From Planctomycetota bacterium (GTDB lineage Bacteria > Planctomycetota > Phycisphaerae > Phycisphaerales > Phycisphaeraceae): a DNA stretch of 64,000 bases. Under the pieces are notes generated by a model, which was given only the letters and a program-made list of their open reading frames with translations, made no database searches and was not told where the DNA came from. Each line of letters opens with the position of its first letter. Position 1 is the stretch's first letter. A program made the translations under genes and the position numbers. Where the stretch lies: positions 1-64,000 of the forward strand of contig JAJRRC010000060.1 in assembly GCA_024279865.1 (NCBI GenBank), in the 5' to 3' direction. Below are positions 1-8,499 of this stretch, piece after piece.

Positions 1-1320
1 CTCAATGAGATGGCAGAATCCACCGCCACCTCTTTCACCGAGCGTTTGGCTGATGCGGACCAGCAGCTCAATGAAAAACTTGAAATGATTCGCAATCAAG
101 TAGAAGAACAAACATCCGAATTCAAGCAGCAGGTGACCCAAGCTCTTGAACCTGCGACTGAGCAGCTTACCGCGGCCCAAGTTGCCATCAATGAATTGTC
201 AGGCCAAGTTGCCGAGGTGCATCAGCAGGCCAGCGAAGTTTTAACGCCTGCCCGCGAACAGGTCCAGGCATTGGTCGCACAGGCTCGCCAAACTCTTGAA
301 CAAACCAGTGAAGCAATGGAACAGAAACTCGCCAGTCTTACCAAGCAGACCGAAATAGCCATCGAACCTGCCGAGCAAGCCCTTGGCATGTTGACGAACA
401 AGCTCACTGAAACAACCCATCGTGGCAATGCCATGCTCAATGAATGGGTCGGCCAAGTCGAGCAAGTCACCCACAAACGCCTCGCTGAAGCTGATGAATA
501 CATCGCTCAAACTGATAAGCGTTTGCATGAAATGGCTTCCTCTGCCGCGACCCTGCTTCAAGGACAACTCAATGAGTTCAGCGAATTGGCCCAAGAATCT
601 TTGGCTCCTGCCCAAGAGCAGGTTCAAGACATGCACCGTCAGTTGTGTGAAGCGACCGAAGAGGCTTCTCGTGCTTTGAAAACAGAAATTCAGACCTTTG
701 AAACACGCATCGGCGAAGTCGGCACTCCGCTCGATGAACGCATTGAACATTTTGGAACAGCCTTGCGTCACGTCGCTGACAAAGTGCATGAAAAATTAAT
801 AGGCAACCTCGCTGACACGGTTCAGCCCATTGAAAATCAGTTCCAAACGCTGCAAGACCATGCTCAAAAAATCATTGACGCTGCCACGGAAAAACTTCAT
901 GAACACGTTGCCAATTTTGATGGTCAATTGCCTCAAGCAACGCAAGATCGCATGAAAGAAGCTCTCGAATCCACCATGCAAGGGCACATCAATGCCATGC
1001 TCCAGACTGTGGAAGAAAAACGAGTTCAGATGGCGGACAGCATTTACGAGCAGGTCAGTGAGCAGCTCGACCCTATTTTTTCAGCCTTGAATCGTCGCGT
1101 CGAGCGGATTGCGCCCGATGGCGAGTTGATGGCCTTGCAGGTGATGTCTGATTTGCGTGACAAGATCGTGGCTTTGTTCAAGAAGAGTTCTTTTGCGGTG
1201 GATCAAGCAGAGGTTCAGATGGATGCCGTTGAGACGGAAGAGGCTGCCGACAGCATTTTCCGTCAGGCCATGCAAACCTATTCAGATGACTTGCAGCAGC
1301 CTGAATCTGACGCTGCGTAA
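1..1320 (+). CDS. coiled-coil protein, 5' end outside window
   Basis: Long, almost wholly alpha-helical protein rich in Gln, Glu and Ala. The visible part reads as repeated amphipathic segments (for example AMLNEWVGQVEQV, QGQLNEFSELAQ), like apolipoprotein-type or methyl-accepting-type coiled coils. No membrane segment or enzyme motif is visible. The first in-frame ATG is at 10, but the reading frame is open to base 1, and the three codons before that ATG (LNE) fit the repeat pattern (compare LHEMASSA further on). I therefore treat the gene as truncated by the window edge rather than starting at 10. It is followed by a strong hairpin terminator. A cytoskeletal or scaffold role is possible but not shown. 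Confidence 0.7.
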   Translation, partial: LNEMAESTATSFTERLADADQQLNEKLEMIRNQVEEQTSEFKQQVTQALEPATEQLTAAQVAINELSGQVAEVHQQASEVLTPAREQVQALVAQARQTLEQTSEAMEQKLASLTKQTEIAIEPAEQALGMLTNKLTETTHRGNAMLNEWVGQVEQVTHKRLAEADEYIAQTDKRLHEMASSAATLLQGQLNEFSELAQESLAPAQEQVQDMHRQLCEATEEASRALKTEIQTFETRIGEVGTPLDERIEHFGTALRHVADKVHEKLIGNLADTVQPIENQFQTLQDHAQKIIDAATEKLHEHVANFDGQLPQATQDRMKEALESTMQGHINAMLQTVEEKRVQMADSIYEQVSEQLDPIFSALNRRVERIAPDGELMALQVMSDLRDKIVALFKKSSFAVDQAEVQMDAVETEEAADSIFRQAMQTYSDDLQQPESDAA

Positions 1321-1365
1321 GTTTATCATTCCAACGAAAAACCATTTCGGTAGTTTAAATTCAAG

Positions 1366-1403
1366 CGTCTGGGATCGAGGGAGTCCCAGACGTTTGTTTT
1401 TTT
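1366..1403 (+). terminator. intrinsic terminator
   Basis: A perfect 9-bp stem (CGTCTGGGA with TCCCAGACG) with a 9-nt loop is followed directly by TTTGTTTTTTT. It lies 46 bases after the stop of the coiled-coil gene. Confidence 0.85.
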
Positions 1404-1426
1404 AGGTAGATTTTAATATTTCCCCC

Positions 1427-1480
1427 AACGCCGAGCCCTGAGGTCCCTCCGGGGGCCGAGGCCGAAGGGCGGGATTCTTG
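1427..1480. repeat. dispersed intergenic repeat, copy 1
   Basis: GC-rich segment beginning AACGCCGAGCCCTGAGGT and ending GGGCGGGATTCTTG. A second, shorter copy with the same two ends lies at 62509-62548. The middle differs in length and carries a CCTCCGGGGGCC run. The remainder of the gap before fumC is AT-rich and shows no gene. Confidence 0.6.
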
Positions 1481-1655
1481 TTTAATGTAGTGCTTAGGTG
1501 TGGTTTGTGCCAGATGAAGAATTTACATTATTCCCCATTTTTCTCGGTCGCATTTTTTATTTTTGCGAGCTGAAATCCATCCCGTCGTTTTTCAAATGCA
1601 ACTCAAAATGCTATAACGACAGAGTACCCGCCAATCCATACAGAAAAGGAACATC

Positions 1656-3047
1656 ATGGCGAAGACTAAAATGCGAATTGAACAAGACTCCATGGGCCAA
1701 ATGCAGGTCCCCGCTTGGGCACTGTGGGGGGCGAGCACCCAACGAGCCGTCGAAAACTTTCCCATCAGCGGCCGCGTCGTGCCCCGTGAAGTGACCCGCG
1801 CGTTTGGTGACCTCAAAGCAGCCTGCGCCAAAGCCAACCAATCGCTGGGTAAACTGTCTGCCGCTCGCGCCAAGGTCATCATCACAGCTTGTGATGAAGT
1901 GGCCTCGGGTCAACTCGATGCCCACTTTGTCGTGGATGTTTACCAAACCGGCTCAGGCACCAGCTCCAACATGAACGCCAATGAAGTCATCGCCAACCGA
2001 GCGGGTCAACTGACCAAAACGTCCATCCATCCCAATGATGATGTGAACATGGGACAGTCCTCGAACGATACTTTCCCCACTGCCATGCACATTGCGGGCG
2101 CGTTGGCGTTGAAAAACGAACTGATCCCTGCGTTGAAGCGGGTGGCCAGTACGCTCAAGAAGCAGGCCCGCAAGTGGGACAAGCTTATTAAAATCGGCCG
2201 CACGCATTTGATGGACGCGACTCCGATTCGTGTGGGACAGGTTTTCTCAGGCTATGCCGCCCAAGCCGAATATGCCGTGACCCGCGCGACGGCTGCACTA
2301 GATGCGATGCGAACCAACATGCCCATCGGCGGAACGGCTGTCGGCACAGGGATCAACACGCATCCTCAGTTTGCCAAGAAAGTTTGTACGGAACTTTCCC
2401 GCCGCACCGGTATCCGCTTTACCGAAGCGGCGAACCATCCTGAAGCCCAAGCCGCCAAAGACAGCTTCGTCGAAGCGTCAGGCCAACTTAAAACCATCGC
2501 GGTGAGCCTCTCCAAAATCGCCAACGACATCCGCTGGCTCGGCTCCGGTCCACGTTGTGGCCTCGGTGAATTGGTGCTTCCTGCCATTCAACCTGGCTCC
2601 TCAATCATGCCCGGCAAGGTCAATCCCGTGATCTGTGAATCCGTGGTGCAGGTTGCCGTCCGCGTGATCGCCAACGACACCGCTATCACCTACAGCGGGT
2701 TCGGCGGCGTGGGGTCGATCCTTGAACTCAACGTGGCGATGCCTGTCATGGCAGACGCGTTCATGGAATCCATCAACCTGTTATCCAATGTCTCCAATGT
2801 GCTAGTCGATAAATTGCTCGTTGAGTTGGAAGTCAATCGCAAACGCTGCGAAGAGCTGATTGATCAATCCTTGATGATGTGCACCAGCTTGGCTCCGGAG
2901 ATTGGATACGACAATGCCGCCAAGGTCGCCAAGCAAGCTTTTGCAGAGAATAAAACCATTCGCCAGTTGGTGACTGAGCAGGGGACCATTGAGCCCCAAC
3001 GGCTCAAGGAGCTGTTGGACCCTGATAGCATGACCCGTCCTCAGTAA
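1656..3047 (+). CDS. fumC: class II fumarate hydratase
   Basis: Catalyses the reversible hydration of fumarate to malate in the TCA cycle, as a cytosolic iron-independent homotetramer. The 463 residues match the family's usual length. Visible signatures are the substrate-binding GSGTSSNMNANEV, the catalytic-histidine region GRTHLMDATP and the lyase signature GSSIMPGKVNP, with the family's LGSGPRCGLGELVLP before it. That last stretch favours fumarase over the related aspartate ammonia-lyase. The ATG at 1656 has AGGA about 7 nt upstream. It stands alone, 39 bp before the potassium-uptake genes, and may be co-transcribed with the first of them. Confidence 0.95.
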   Translation: MAKTKMRIEQDSMGQMQVPAWALWGASTQRAVENFPISGRVVPREVTRAFGDLKAACAKANQSLGKLSAARAKVIITACDEVASGQLDAHFVVDVYQTGSGTSSNMNANEVIANRAGQLTKTSIHPNDDVNMGQSSNDTFPTAMHIAGALALKNELIPALKRVASTLKKQARKWDKLIKIGRTHLMDATPIRVGQVFSGYAAQAEYAVTRATAALDAMRTNMPIGGTAVGTGINTHPQFAKKVCTELSRRTGIRFTEAANHPEAQAAKDSFVEASGQLKTIAVSLSKIANDIRWLGSGPRCGLGELVLPAIQPGSSIMPGKVNPVICESVVQVAVRVIANDTAITYSGFGGVGSILELNVAMPVMADAFMESINLLSNVSNVLVDKLLVELEVNRKRCEELIDQSLMMCTSLAPEIGYDNAAKVAKQAFAENKTIRQLVTEQGTIEPQRLKELLDPDSMTRPQ

Positions 3048-3086
3048 CTTTTAACATCGCAGTGAACTTTCTGGAAGGAGAATCTC

Positions 3087-3755
3087 ATGCAACGTTTTGC
3101 TGTGCTTGGTTTGGGACGCTTTGGCATGTCCCTCGCCCGCCAATTGCATGCGGCCGGCCAGGAAGTCATTGCGGTGGATTCAGATTTGGAACTCATCGAG
3201 CATATCCGTGATGAGGTCACGCTGGCCGTGGCGATGAATTGCACGGATGAAGCAGCCCTCAAAGCTCACAAGGTCGATGAAGTCGACGTGGCAATCGTGA
3301 GCATCGGCGACGATTTTGAAGCAGCCACCTTGGCCACCGTGATGCTCAAACAACTGGGGGTCAAACGTGTCATTAGCCGTGCGGTGAGTCCGATGCTCGC
3401 ACGGATTTTGACCCGCATCGGGGCCGACGAAGTGGTCAATCCTGAAGACGAGTCAGCGGACCGTTGGGCGGCTCGGCTGGTCATGTCCCACTTTTTGAAT
3501 CAGGTGGTCTTGGGCCATGATTTCAGTGTGGTGGAATTAATCACCCCTGAGCAATGGGTGGGTAAAACACTGATCGAGCTGGACCTGCGCCGGTCGGCGA
3601 ATGTGAATCTCGTGGCCATCAAATCCCATGAACAAGTGGTCGGCTCACCTGACCGTTGGCAAACACGCTTGCCCGGCGTGGATGAACCGCTCAAGGCCGA
3701 CGACAGTCTGGTCATCGTGGGTTCCGATGAAGATCTCGCCCGTTTGCCCGGTTGA
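3087..3755 (+). CDS. KtrA-type RCK potassium-channel regulator
   Basis: Cytosolic nucleotide-binding subunit that gates a Trk/Ktr potassium transporter. The 222 residues (the usual length of Bacillus KtrA) consist of an RCK-N Rossmann domain with GLGRFG near residue 7 and an acidic strand end (VDSD), then an RCK-C domain from about residue 135. The start has a strong ribosome site (AAGGAG 7 nt upstream of ATG). The next two genes are a full-length TrkA and TrkH, so one membrane subunit appears to have two kinds of RCK regulator encoded beside it. Confidence 0.85.
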   Translation: MQRFAVLGLGRFGMSLARQLHAAGQEVIAVDSDLELIEHIRDEVTLAVAMNCTDEAALKAHKVDEVDVAIVSIGDDFEAATLATVMLKQLGVKRVISRAVSPMLARILTRIGADEVVNPEDESADRWAARLVMSHFLNQVVLGHDFSVVELITPEQWVGKTLIELDLRRSANVNLVAIKSHEQVVGSPDRWQTRLPGVDEPLKADDSLVIVGSDEDLARLPG

Positions 3756-3851
3756 TCGTCGCTGTTCTTTGCAGATTTGTGGTAAAAACACGAAAATGTA
3801 GAGAAGCACAGGCCGCTGTGCATAGATTGTTAATACTGAAAGTGTTTGCGT

Positions 3852-5213
3852 ATGAATATCGTCATCTGCGGGGCAGGTGAAGTCGGTCGCCATGCTGCGG
3901 AAGTTTTGGGTAATGGTGCGGACAATATCACCATTATCGACAAAGAATACAGCAAGCTCGTGGCCCTCGAACAGACCATGGATGTACGCATTCTTCATGG
4001 CAATGCAGCCCATGTGGACCTCTTACGCGAAGCAGGCTGTGCCAATGCAGACCTGTTCCTCGCCGCAACCCATATCGATGAAATCAATCTACTGAGCGCC
4101 TCGCTTGCCAAAGCCGTTGGCGCCAAGCAGGTTATCGCCCGCGTGCACCACAGCGCCTTTTTTGAACGCAAGGATTTTGACTACGGCAAGCAATTGGGAA
4201 TCGACCATCTGGTCTGCCCGGAATTCACCACCGCAGCCGCTATTGCCCAAACACTCCGCACGCCTGGCGCTCTGGCGGTTGAACGGGTGGCGATGGATCA
4301 GGTTGAAGTTCGCCGCTTGCCTGTGGTCAAAGGCGCTAAAGCCGTGGGCAGCCCGCTGATGGCCTTGAACTTACCGGAGGCCACACGCATCGCCTCGATT
4401 GAACGTGGCGGAGCGGTATTTTTGCCTGATGGTCACACACGGATGGATGAGGGGGATGTGGTGACGTTGTTGGGCGATACAGCGGTTTTCGAGAAGGCTG
4501 CTCGTTTGTTTGATCCGGAAGCTGCCAAGCGAAAGCACGTGGTGATTTTGGGTTCGACGGGGATGGGGGTTTGGCTTTGCCGCGCGTTGCGGGGGCGGGG
4601 GTTTTCCATTCGTCTGGTGGCGGACAATCAAGAGCGTGCTGAAGAATTGGCGAGCAAGTTGGATTGGGTCACCGTTTTGTATGCCGATGCGGCAGACGCT
4701 TCGATTTTTGAAGAAGAACGTTTTGGTGATGCCGATGCGTTTGTGGCCTTGTCCGAGGAAGATGAGCGGAACATTCTGGCTGCCGCTCGGGCCAAGACAA
4801 TGGGCGTTTCAGAAGCGATTGCCGTTTTACAACGGTCGACTTATTTACATTTGATTGAACATGTTGGGATTGACCACGCGTTCAGTCCGCGTGTGACGGC
4901 CGTGGGTCAAATCAAACAGCTTTTGGATCAAAGCCCGATTAAACATTTGGCTTCTTTGGGACAAGGCGTGGCCGAGGTCTTTGAGTTAAAGGTTCCTGCC
5001 AATGCACCCGCCAAGGTGATTGGTTGTCCGCTGCACCAAATTAATTTTCCGTCCAAGACCATGATCGGAGCCATTGGACGCGGCGCGACGGCCCATGTGC
5101 CGGGCGCCTCTAGTGAATTGCAACCAGGGGATACCGTGGTCATCATCGGCCCAGGTCCACGTGGCGGCACAACGGAAAAAAATTTAGCCAAACTATTCGG
5201 CATTTCAAGGTAA
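3852..5213 (+). CDS. trkA: Trk system potassium uptake protein TrkA
   Basis: Peripheral NAD(H)-binding regulator of TrkH. It has the duplicated architecture of the family: RCK-N with GAGEVG near residue 7, RCK-C around residue 140, a second RCK-N near residue 235 (GSTGMG) and a second RCK-C at the end, about 453 residues in all. I start it at ATG 3852, where the product begins MNIVICGAGEVG as in homologues. A TTG two codons earlier is possible but has no better ribosome site. It is 79 bp before trkH. Confidence 0.92.
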   Translation: MNIVICGAGEVGRHAAEVLGNGADNITIIDKEYSKLVALEQTMDVRILHGNAAHVDLLREAGCANADLFLAATHIDEINLLSASLAKAVGAKQVIARVHHSAFFERKDFDYGKQLGIDHLVCPEFTTAAAIAQTLRTPGALAVERVAMDQVEVRRLPVVKGAKAVGSPLMALNLPEATRIASIERGGAVFLPDGHTRMDEGDVVTLLGDTAVFEKAARLFDPEAAKRKHVVILGSTGMGVWLCRALRGRGFSIRLVADNQERAEELASKLDWVTVLYADAADASIFEEERFGDADAFVALSEEDERNILAAARAKTMGVSEAIAVLQRSTYLHLIEHVGIDHAFSPRVTAVGQIKQLLDQSPIKHLASLGQGVAEVFELKVPANAPAKVIGCPLHQINFPSKTMIGAIGRGATAHVPGASSELQPGDTVVIIGPGPRGGTTEKNLAKLFGISR

Positions 5214-5256
5214 GGTGTACCCCCTCTGCATTCATCTGGCTTCTTCTTTCTGACTG

Positions 5257-5287
5257 ACTGACAACTGATAGCTGATAACTGATCGCT
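5257..5287. repeat. heptamer repeat array (RCTGATA)
   Basis: Four consecutive heptamers, ACTGACA ACTGATA GCTGATA ACTGATC, then GCT. The array ends 5 nt before the trkH start codon, so it occupies the place of the promoter or leader. The same family occurs at 22481, 26767 and 53232, and in degenerate form at 26642. Confidence 0.75.
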
Positions 5288-5292
5288 TTAAA

Positions 5293-6819
5293 ATGAATAC
5301 ACGTTTTGTGGTTCGATATTTGGGTTTGCTGATGGCGGTCTTGGGCGCTTCGGTGCTTCTGACAGCCGGGGCGGATTGGGTCTTAACCGAACACGTGACG
5401 GCCGATGTTCCCGGGGTTAAAGCTTTGGTGGTGTCTGGCTTGATTGGTTGGCTGTTTGCGGGTCTGTTGTTATGGCTCGGACGTCAGGGCAGTGATTCGC
5501 TGGGTAGGCGTGAAGCGTTGTTGTTGGTGGCATTGAGTTGGTTTTTGGGAGCGGCTTTGTCGGGGTTGCCTTATTATTTTTGGGCGAAGCTGGTGTGTGA
5601 ACCGGATCATCCGTTTTCGAGTTTTGTCGCTTGTTATTTTGAAGCGATGAGTGGGTTGACCACCACGGGCGCGACGGTTCTCAGTGATATTGAAGCGTTG
5701 CCGACGAGTCTTCTTTTATGGCGGGCGACGACGCATTGGCTTGGCGGGTTGGGGATTGTGGTTTTGTTTGTGGCAGTATTTCCGATGTTGGGCGTGGGGG
5801 GCAAAAGACTCTTTGCCGTCGAAGCACCGGGTCCGTCTCAGCCGGGGGTGAAGCCTCGCATTCGTGAAACCGCCCGCATTCTCTGGATCATTTATCTGGG
5901 CTTGACGTGTATTGAAATCGGGCTTCTCAAACTCGCGGGCATGACGTTGTTTGATTCTATTTGTCACACCTTTGCGACTTTGGCGACGGGTGGATTTAGT
6001 ACCCGTAATACCAGCGTGGGGGGCTTTGGGCCAGCGATCCAAATCATCATGATTGTGTTTATGGTTTTGGCGGGCGCGAATTTTGGGCTTTACTACCATG
6101 TTCTGCAAGGGCGTTGGAAACGTTTTTTCCAGGACCCTGAATTGCGGGTTTATTTGGGGATTTTGTTGGTGGCTTCGTTGCTTGTGAGTGCCAGCCTCAT
6201 CGGCGAACGAATGTTTGCCACCACGGGACAGATGGTCGAGCCTTCCGTGGGGCAGGCGGTTTTGCATGGCACGTTTCAGACGGTTTCGATTCAAACCACC
6301 ACGGGGTTTTGTTCTGCCGATTTTAATTTATGGGCTTTTGGACCCAAAGCAATTTTATTGGTCCTGATGTTCGTCGGCGGTTGCGCGGGTTCCACCGGCG
6401 GCGGGATTAAGGTCATCCGTTTACTGGTGGCCTTCAAGGTGGTGCTTTGTGAAATCGAAAGGGTCTTTCGGCCCAACGTGGTACGCAGTATCAAAGTCGG
6501 CAAAAGTGTGATTGACCCAGCCATGAGACAAGCGGTCCTCGTTTATATCTTGGGGATATTCATTCTTTTTGGACTGGGCGCGATTGCCATTATGTGGTTT
6601 GAAACCGGTTCACAATGTGATTTTATTACCGCAGCCACCGCCAGTGCTGCCACGCTTAACAATATTGGACCGGGCTTGGCGCGGGTGGGTGCGATTGAGA
6701 ATTTTGGTTGGTTCAGTTCACCGAGCCTGATTGTGATGAGTTTGCTGATGGCACTCGGTCGTTTGGAAGTGTACGCTATTGCGGTGTTGTTTGTCCCCTC
6801 GTTTTGGCGTAAGCCGTAG
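5293..6819 (+). CDS. trkH: Trk/Ktr potassium transporter membrane subunit TrkH
   Basis: Inner-membrane K+ translocating subunit. The 508-residue polytopic protein shows the four pore-loop signatures of the family in order: TTTGAT (about residue 120), ATGGFS (about 235), TTTGFC (about 338) and NNIGPG (about 456). The conserved CAGSTGGGIK follows the third loop. It starts at ATG 5293 just after a heptamer repeat array, with no clear Shine-Dalgarno sequence. It forms a potassium-uptake set with the two preceding RCK genes. Confidence 0.93.
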   Translation: MNTRFVVRYLGLLMAVLGASVLLTAGADWVLTEHVTADVPGVKALVVSGLIGWLFAGLLLWLGRQGSDSLGRREALLLVALSWFLGAALSGLPYYFWAKLVCEPDHPFSSFVACYFEAMSGLTTTGATVLSDIEALPTSLLLWRATTHWLGGLGIVVLFVAVFPMLGVGGKRLFAVEAPGPSQPGVKPRIRETARILWIIYLGLTCIEIGLLKLAGMTLFDSICHTFATLATGGFSTRNTSVGGFGPAIQIIMIVFMVLAGANFGLYYHVLQGRWKRFFQDPELRVYLGILLVASLLVSASLIGERMFATTGQMVEPSVGQAVLHGTFQTVSIQTTTGFCSADFNLWAFGPKAILLVLMFVGGCAGSTGGGIKVIRLLVAFKVVLCEIERVFRPNVVRSIKVGKSVIDPAMRQAVLVYILGIFILFGLGAIAIMWFETGSQCDFITAATASAATLNNIGPGLARVGAIENFGWFSSPSLIVMSLLMALGRLEVYAIAVLFVPSFWRKP

Positions 6820-6838
6820 ATAGACAAAGAGAGTTTGC

Positions 6839-7192
6839 ATGATTGTTGTGAATACAGAAACGGTTCCTGGGTATGAGATTTTAGCGGTTTTGGGTTTGGT
6901 GCAAGGCAACACGATTCGCGCCAAGCACTTGGGCCGCGATATTGCTGCGGGCTTCAAAAATTTGGTGGGGGGTGAACTCAAAGGCTACACCGAACTTCTA
7001 ACTGAAGCGCGAGGTCAAGCCCTTGAACGGATGCTCGAAGAAGCTCGTCAGTTGGGCGCCAATGCGGTGGTGAATGTTCGTTTTACGACCAGTGCGGTGA
7101 CGGCCGGGGCAGCTGAGTTGTATGCGTATGGGACGGCCGTGCAGCTATCCGAAAAACCAAGGTCAAACCCAAGTGATTCGATTGAAGTGTGA
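6839..7192 (+). CDS. YbjQ/UPF0145 family protein
   Basis: Small soluble protein of 117 residues of the YbjQ (heavy-metal-binding-domain) family. Recognisable parts are the start TETVPGYEI, the GLVQGN strand and the helix with EARGQALERMLEEA followed by GANAVVNVRF. The family assembles as a pentamer in known structures; its function is not established. It follows trkH by 19 bp. A second, membrane-anchored member of the family lies at 27780. Confidence 0.85.
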   Translation: MIVVNTETVPGYEILAVLGLVQGNTIRAKHLGRDIAAGFKNLVGGELKGYTELLTEARGQALERMLEEARQLGANAVVNVRFTTSAVTAGAAELYAYGTAVQLSEKPRSNPSDSIEV

Positions 7193-7274
7193 TTCGATAC
7201 TTCTGTCGCGTTTGGAAAAGAATCCGACGCTTGGATTCACCACACTCTTGATGATGAAGGTTGCTTTCGGCAGG

Positions 7275-7326
7275 TTGTTGCCGGGGGTTGTTACCGGGGG
7301 TTATTACCGGGGGTTACTTCCGGGGG
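7275..7326. repeat. perfect 13-bp tandem array, TTNTTNCCGGGGG x4
   Basis: Four exact 13-base units: TTGTTGCCGGGGG, TTGTTACCGGGGG, TTATTACCGGGGG, TTACTTCCGGGGG. The last unit lies inside the 3' end of the minus-strand gene at 7314-7970 and supplies its final codons and its TAA stop. It belongs to the CTTCCGGGGG family seen at 13162 and inside several genes. Confidence 0.85.
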
Positions 7327-7970
7327 GGGAGTTTAAAGACGTACCAGGCCATGAGGCTGATGATGCACATTTCTCCACCGTCTTCGATGACACCCCAGAC
7401 TATTTTTCCTTGAGAGACCATTTCGTGAATCATGTCCACGCCGATGCCGAACATGACCAGCAGGGCAAAGAGTCCGGTGAGGTGTTTGGTGATGGTTCTT
7501 CCCTGTGCGTTGCTGAAAAAGTACGCCATTCCGATCCCGCTAAAGAGTAGGGAACCTGCAATGGCTGAGAATCCCAGTTCGCCAAGGTCTCTGGCGCGTA
7601 GGCCGAACATCGGTTGCAGGTTGAATTCTGCTGCCGCCCAGCGGCCGACGTTTTCGTGTACCGACATCGCATCGTCGACAAGGATGTAAGCAAACAAACA
7701 GGTCCACACCAGATAAACCAGTCGCGGCTTGTGGCAAAGAAAGGCTCCAAAAAGAAGCAAAATGATCCAGAATTCCTTGATGTATTGATAGACCTCAGGG
7801 TAGCCTCGATCTGTTTCGATGGAAAACATCGGGCTGGACATCATGCCCATGTGATACGGAATTTGAAGCAGAATAAAAACTACGTCCACGCTCAGGAGCA
7901 GGACCAATAGTTTCTTGGTATCGCTCCAAGGTTCGCAACATAGCTTTGTGGTGATGTGATTGTTTGGCAT
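7314..7970 (-). CDS. polytopic membrane protein, unknown function
   Basis: Product of 218 residues with about six hydrophobic segments. Acidic/His motifs occur in the loops: DDAMSVHE near residue 100, DMIHE near 180 and EDGGEM near 197. These could bind metal, but I do not recognise the family. The last residues (LPPRK) and the stop codon are encoded by the 13-bp repeat, so the natural C-terminus may have been altered by repeat insertion. It is convergent with the YbjQ gene. No Shine-Dalgarno sequence is obvious at the ATG at 7970. Confidence 0.65.
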   Translation of the reverse strand: MPNNHITTKLCCEPWSDTKKLLVLLLSVDVVFILLQIPYHMGMMSSPMFSIETDRGYPEVYQYIKEFWIILLLFGAFLCHKPRLVYLVWTCLFAYILVDDAMSVHENVGRWAAAEFNLQPMFGLRARDLGELGFSAIAGSLLFSGIGMAYFFSNAQGRTITKHLTGLFALLVMFGIGVDMIHEMVSQGKIVWGVIEDGGEMCIISLMAWYVFKLPPRK

Positions 7971-8018
7971 ATTGTTAAGAGTTCCCCATTGAACAATAAC
8001 AGAGTTTTGGGTGAGTCG

Positions 8019-8426
8019 TTAATCTTTGAGTATGCGTACGTCCAGCGGCTTGATTGTATCAAGGTGAATATCCCGTTGGGGATAGGCGATGACCAGTTGA
8101 TGTTCACGGAACAGGGCATCTATGGCAAAACGCAATTCACTTCGTCGTTGGCGCAAGATCATTTCCTGTCGGGCGTGGGTCCAGAAGAATACTTCGAAGT
8201 TTAGCGCATTGTCTCCAAATTCATCGAAGATCACCACGGGTTTAATGGGGGATTGTTCGATGAGGTCATTGGTTTGGCAGGCTTGAAGGATGAGTTCTTG
8301 TATCTTGTCGGTGGGGCTGCCGTAGGCCGCGACGACGATTTGGCTGAGTTGCACCGTATGTCGTCCTACGGTGAACAGCTCGATTTTCCAGATTTTATTC
8401 CAGTGGGAGAAATCAAAAGTAGGCAT
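8019..8426 (-). pseudogene. MscS mechanosensitive channel remnant lacking the pore
   Basis: The last ~105 residues match the cytoplasmic alpha/beta domain of MscS-type channels (VVAAYGSPTDKIQELIL, FDEFGDNALNFEVFFW, SELRFAIDALFREH, YPQRDIHL). The first ~30 residues (KIELFTVGRHTVQLSQIVV) resemble the stretch that normally leads into the first membrane helix. The helices, the pore-lining TM3 and the middle beta domain that should lie between are absent, and the frame continues across the junction. The simplest reading is an in-frame internal deletion leaving a soluble 135-residue fragment. Whether it is expressed is unknown. Confidence 0.6.
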
Positions 8427-8499
8427 GGCTTAGGATTTTTCAAAATTCGTCAAAGGGCAAATTTTTCTGCGCATCAGCTTCTTCTGTCAAAACAGGCAA

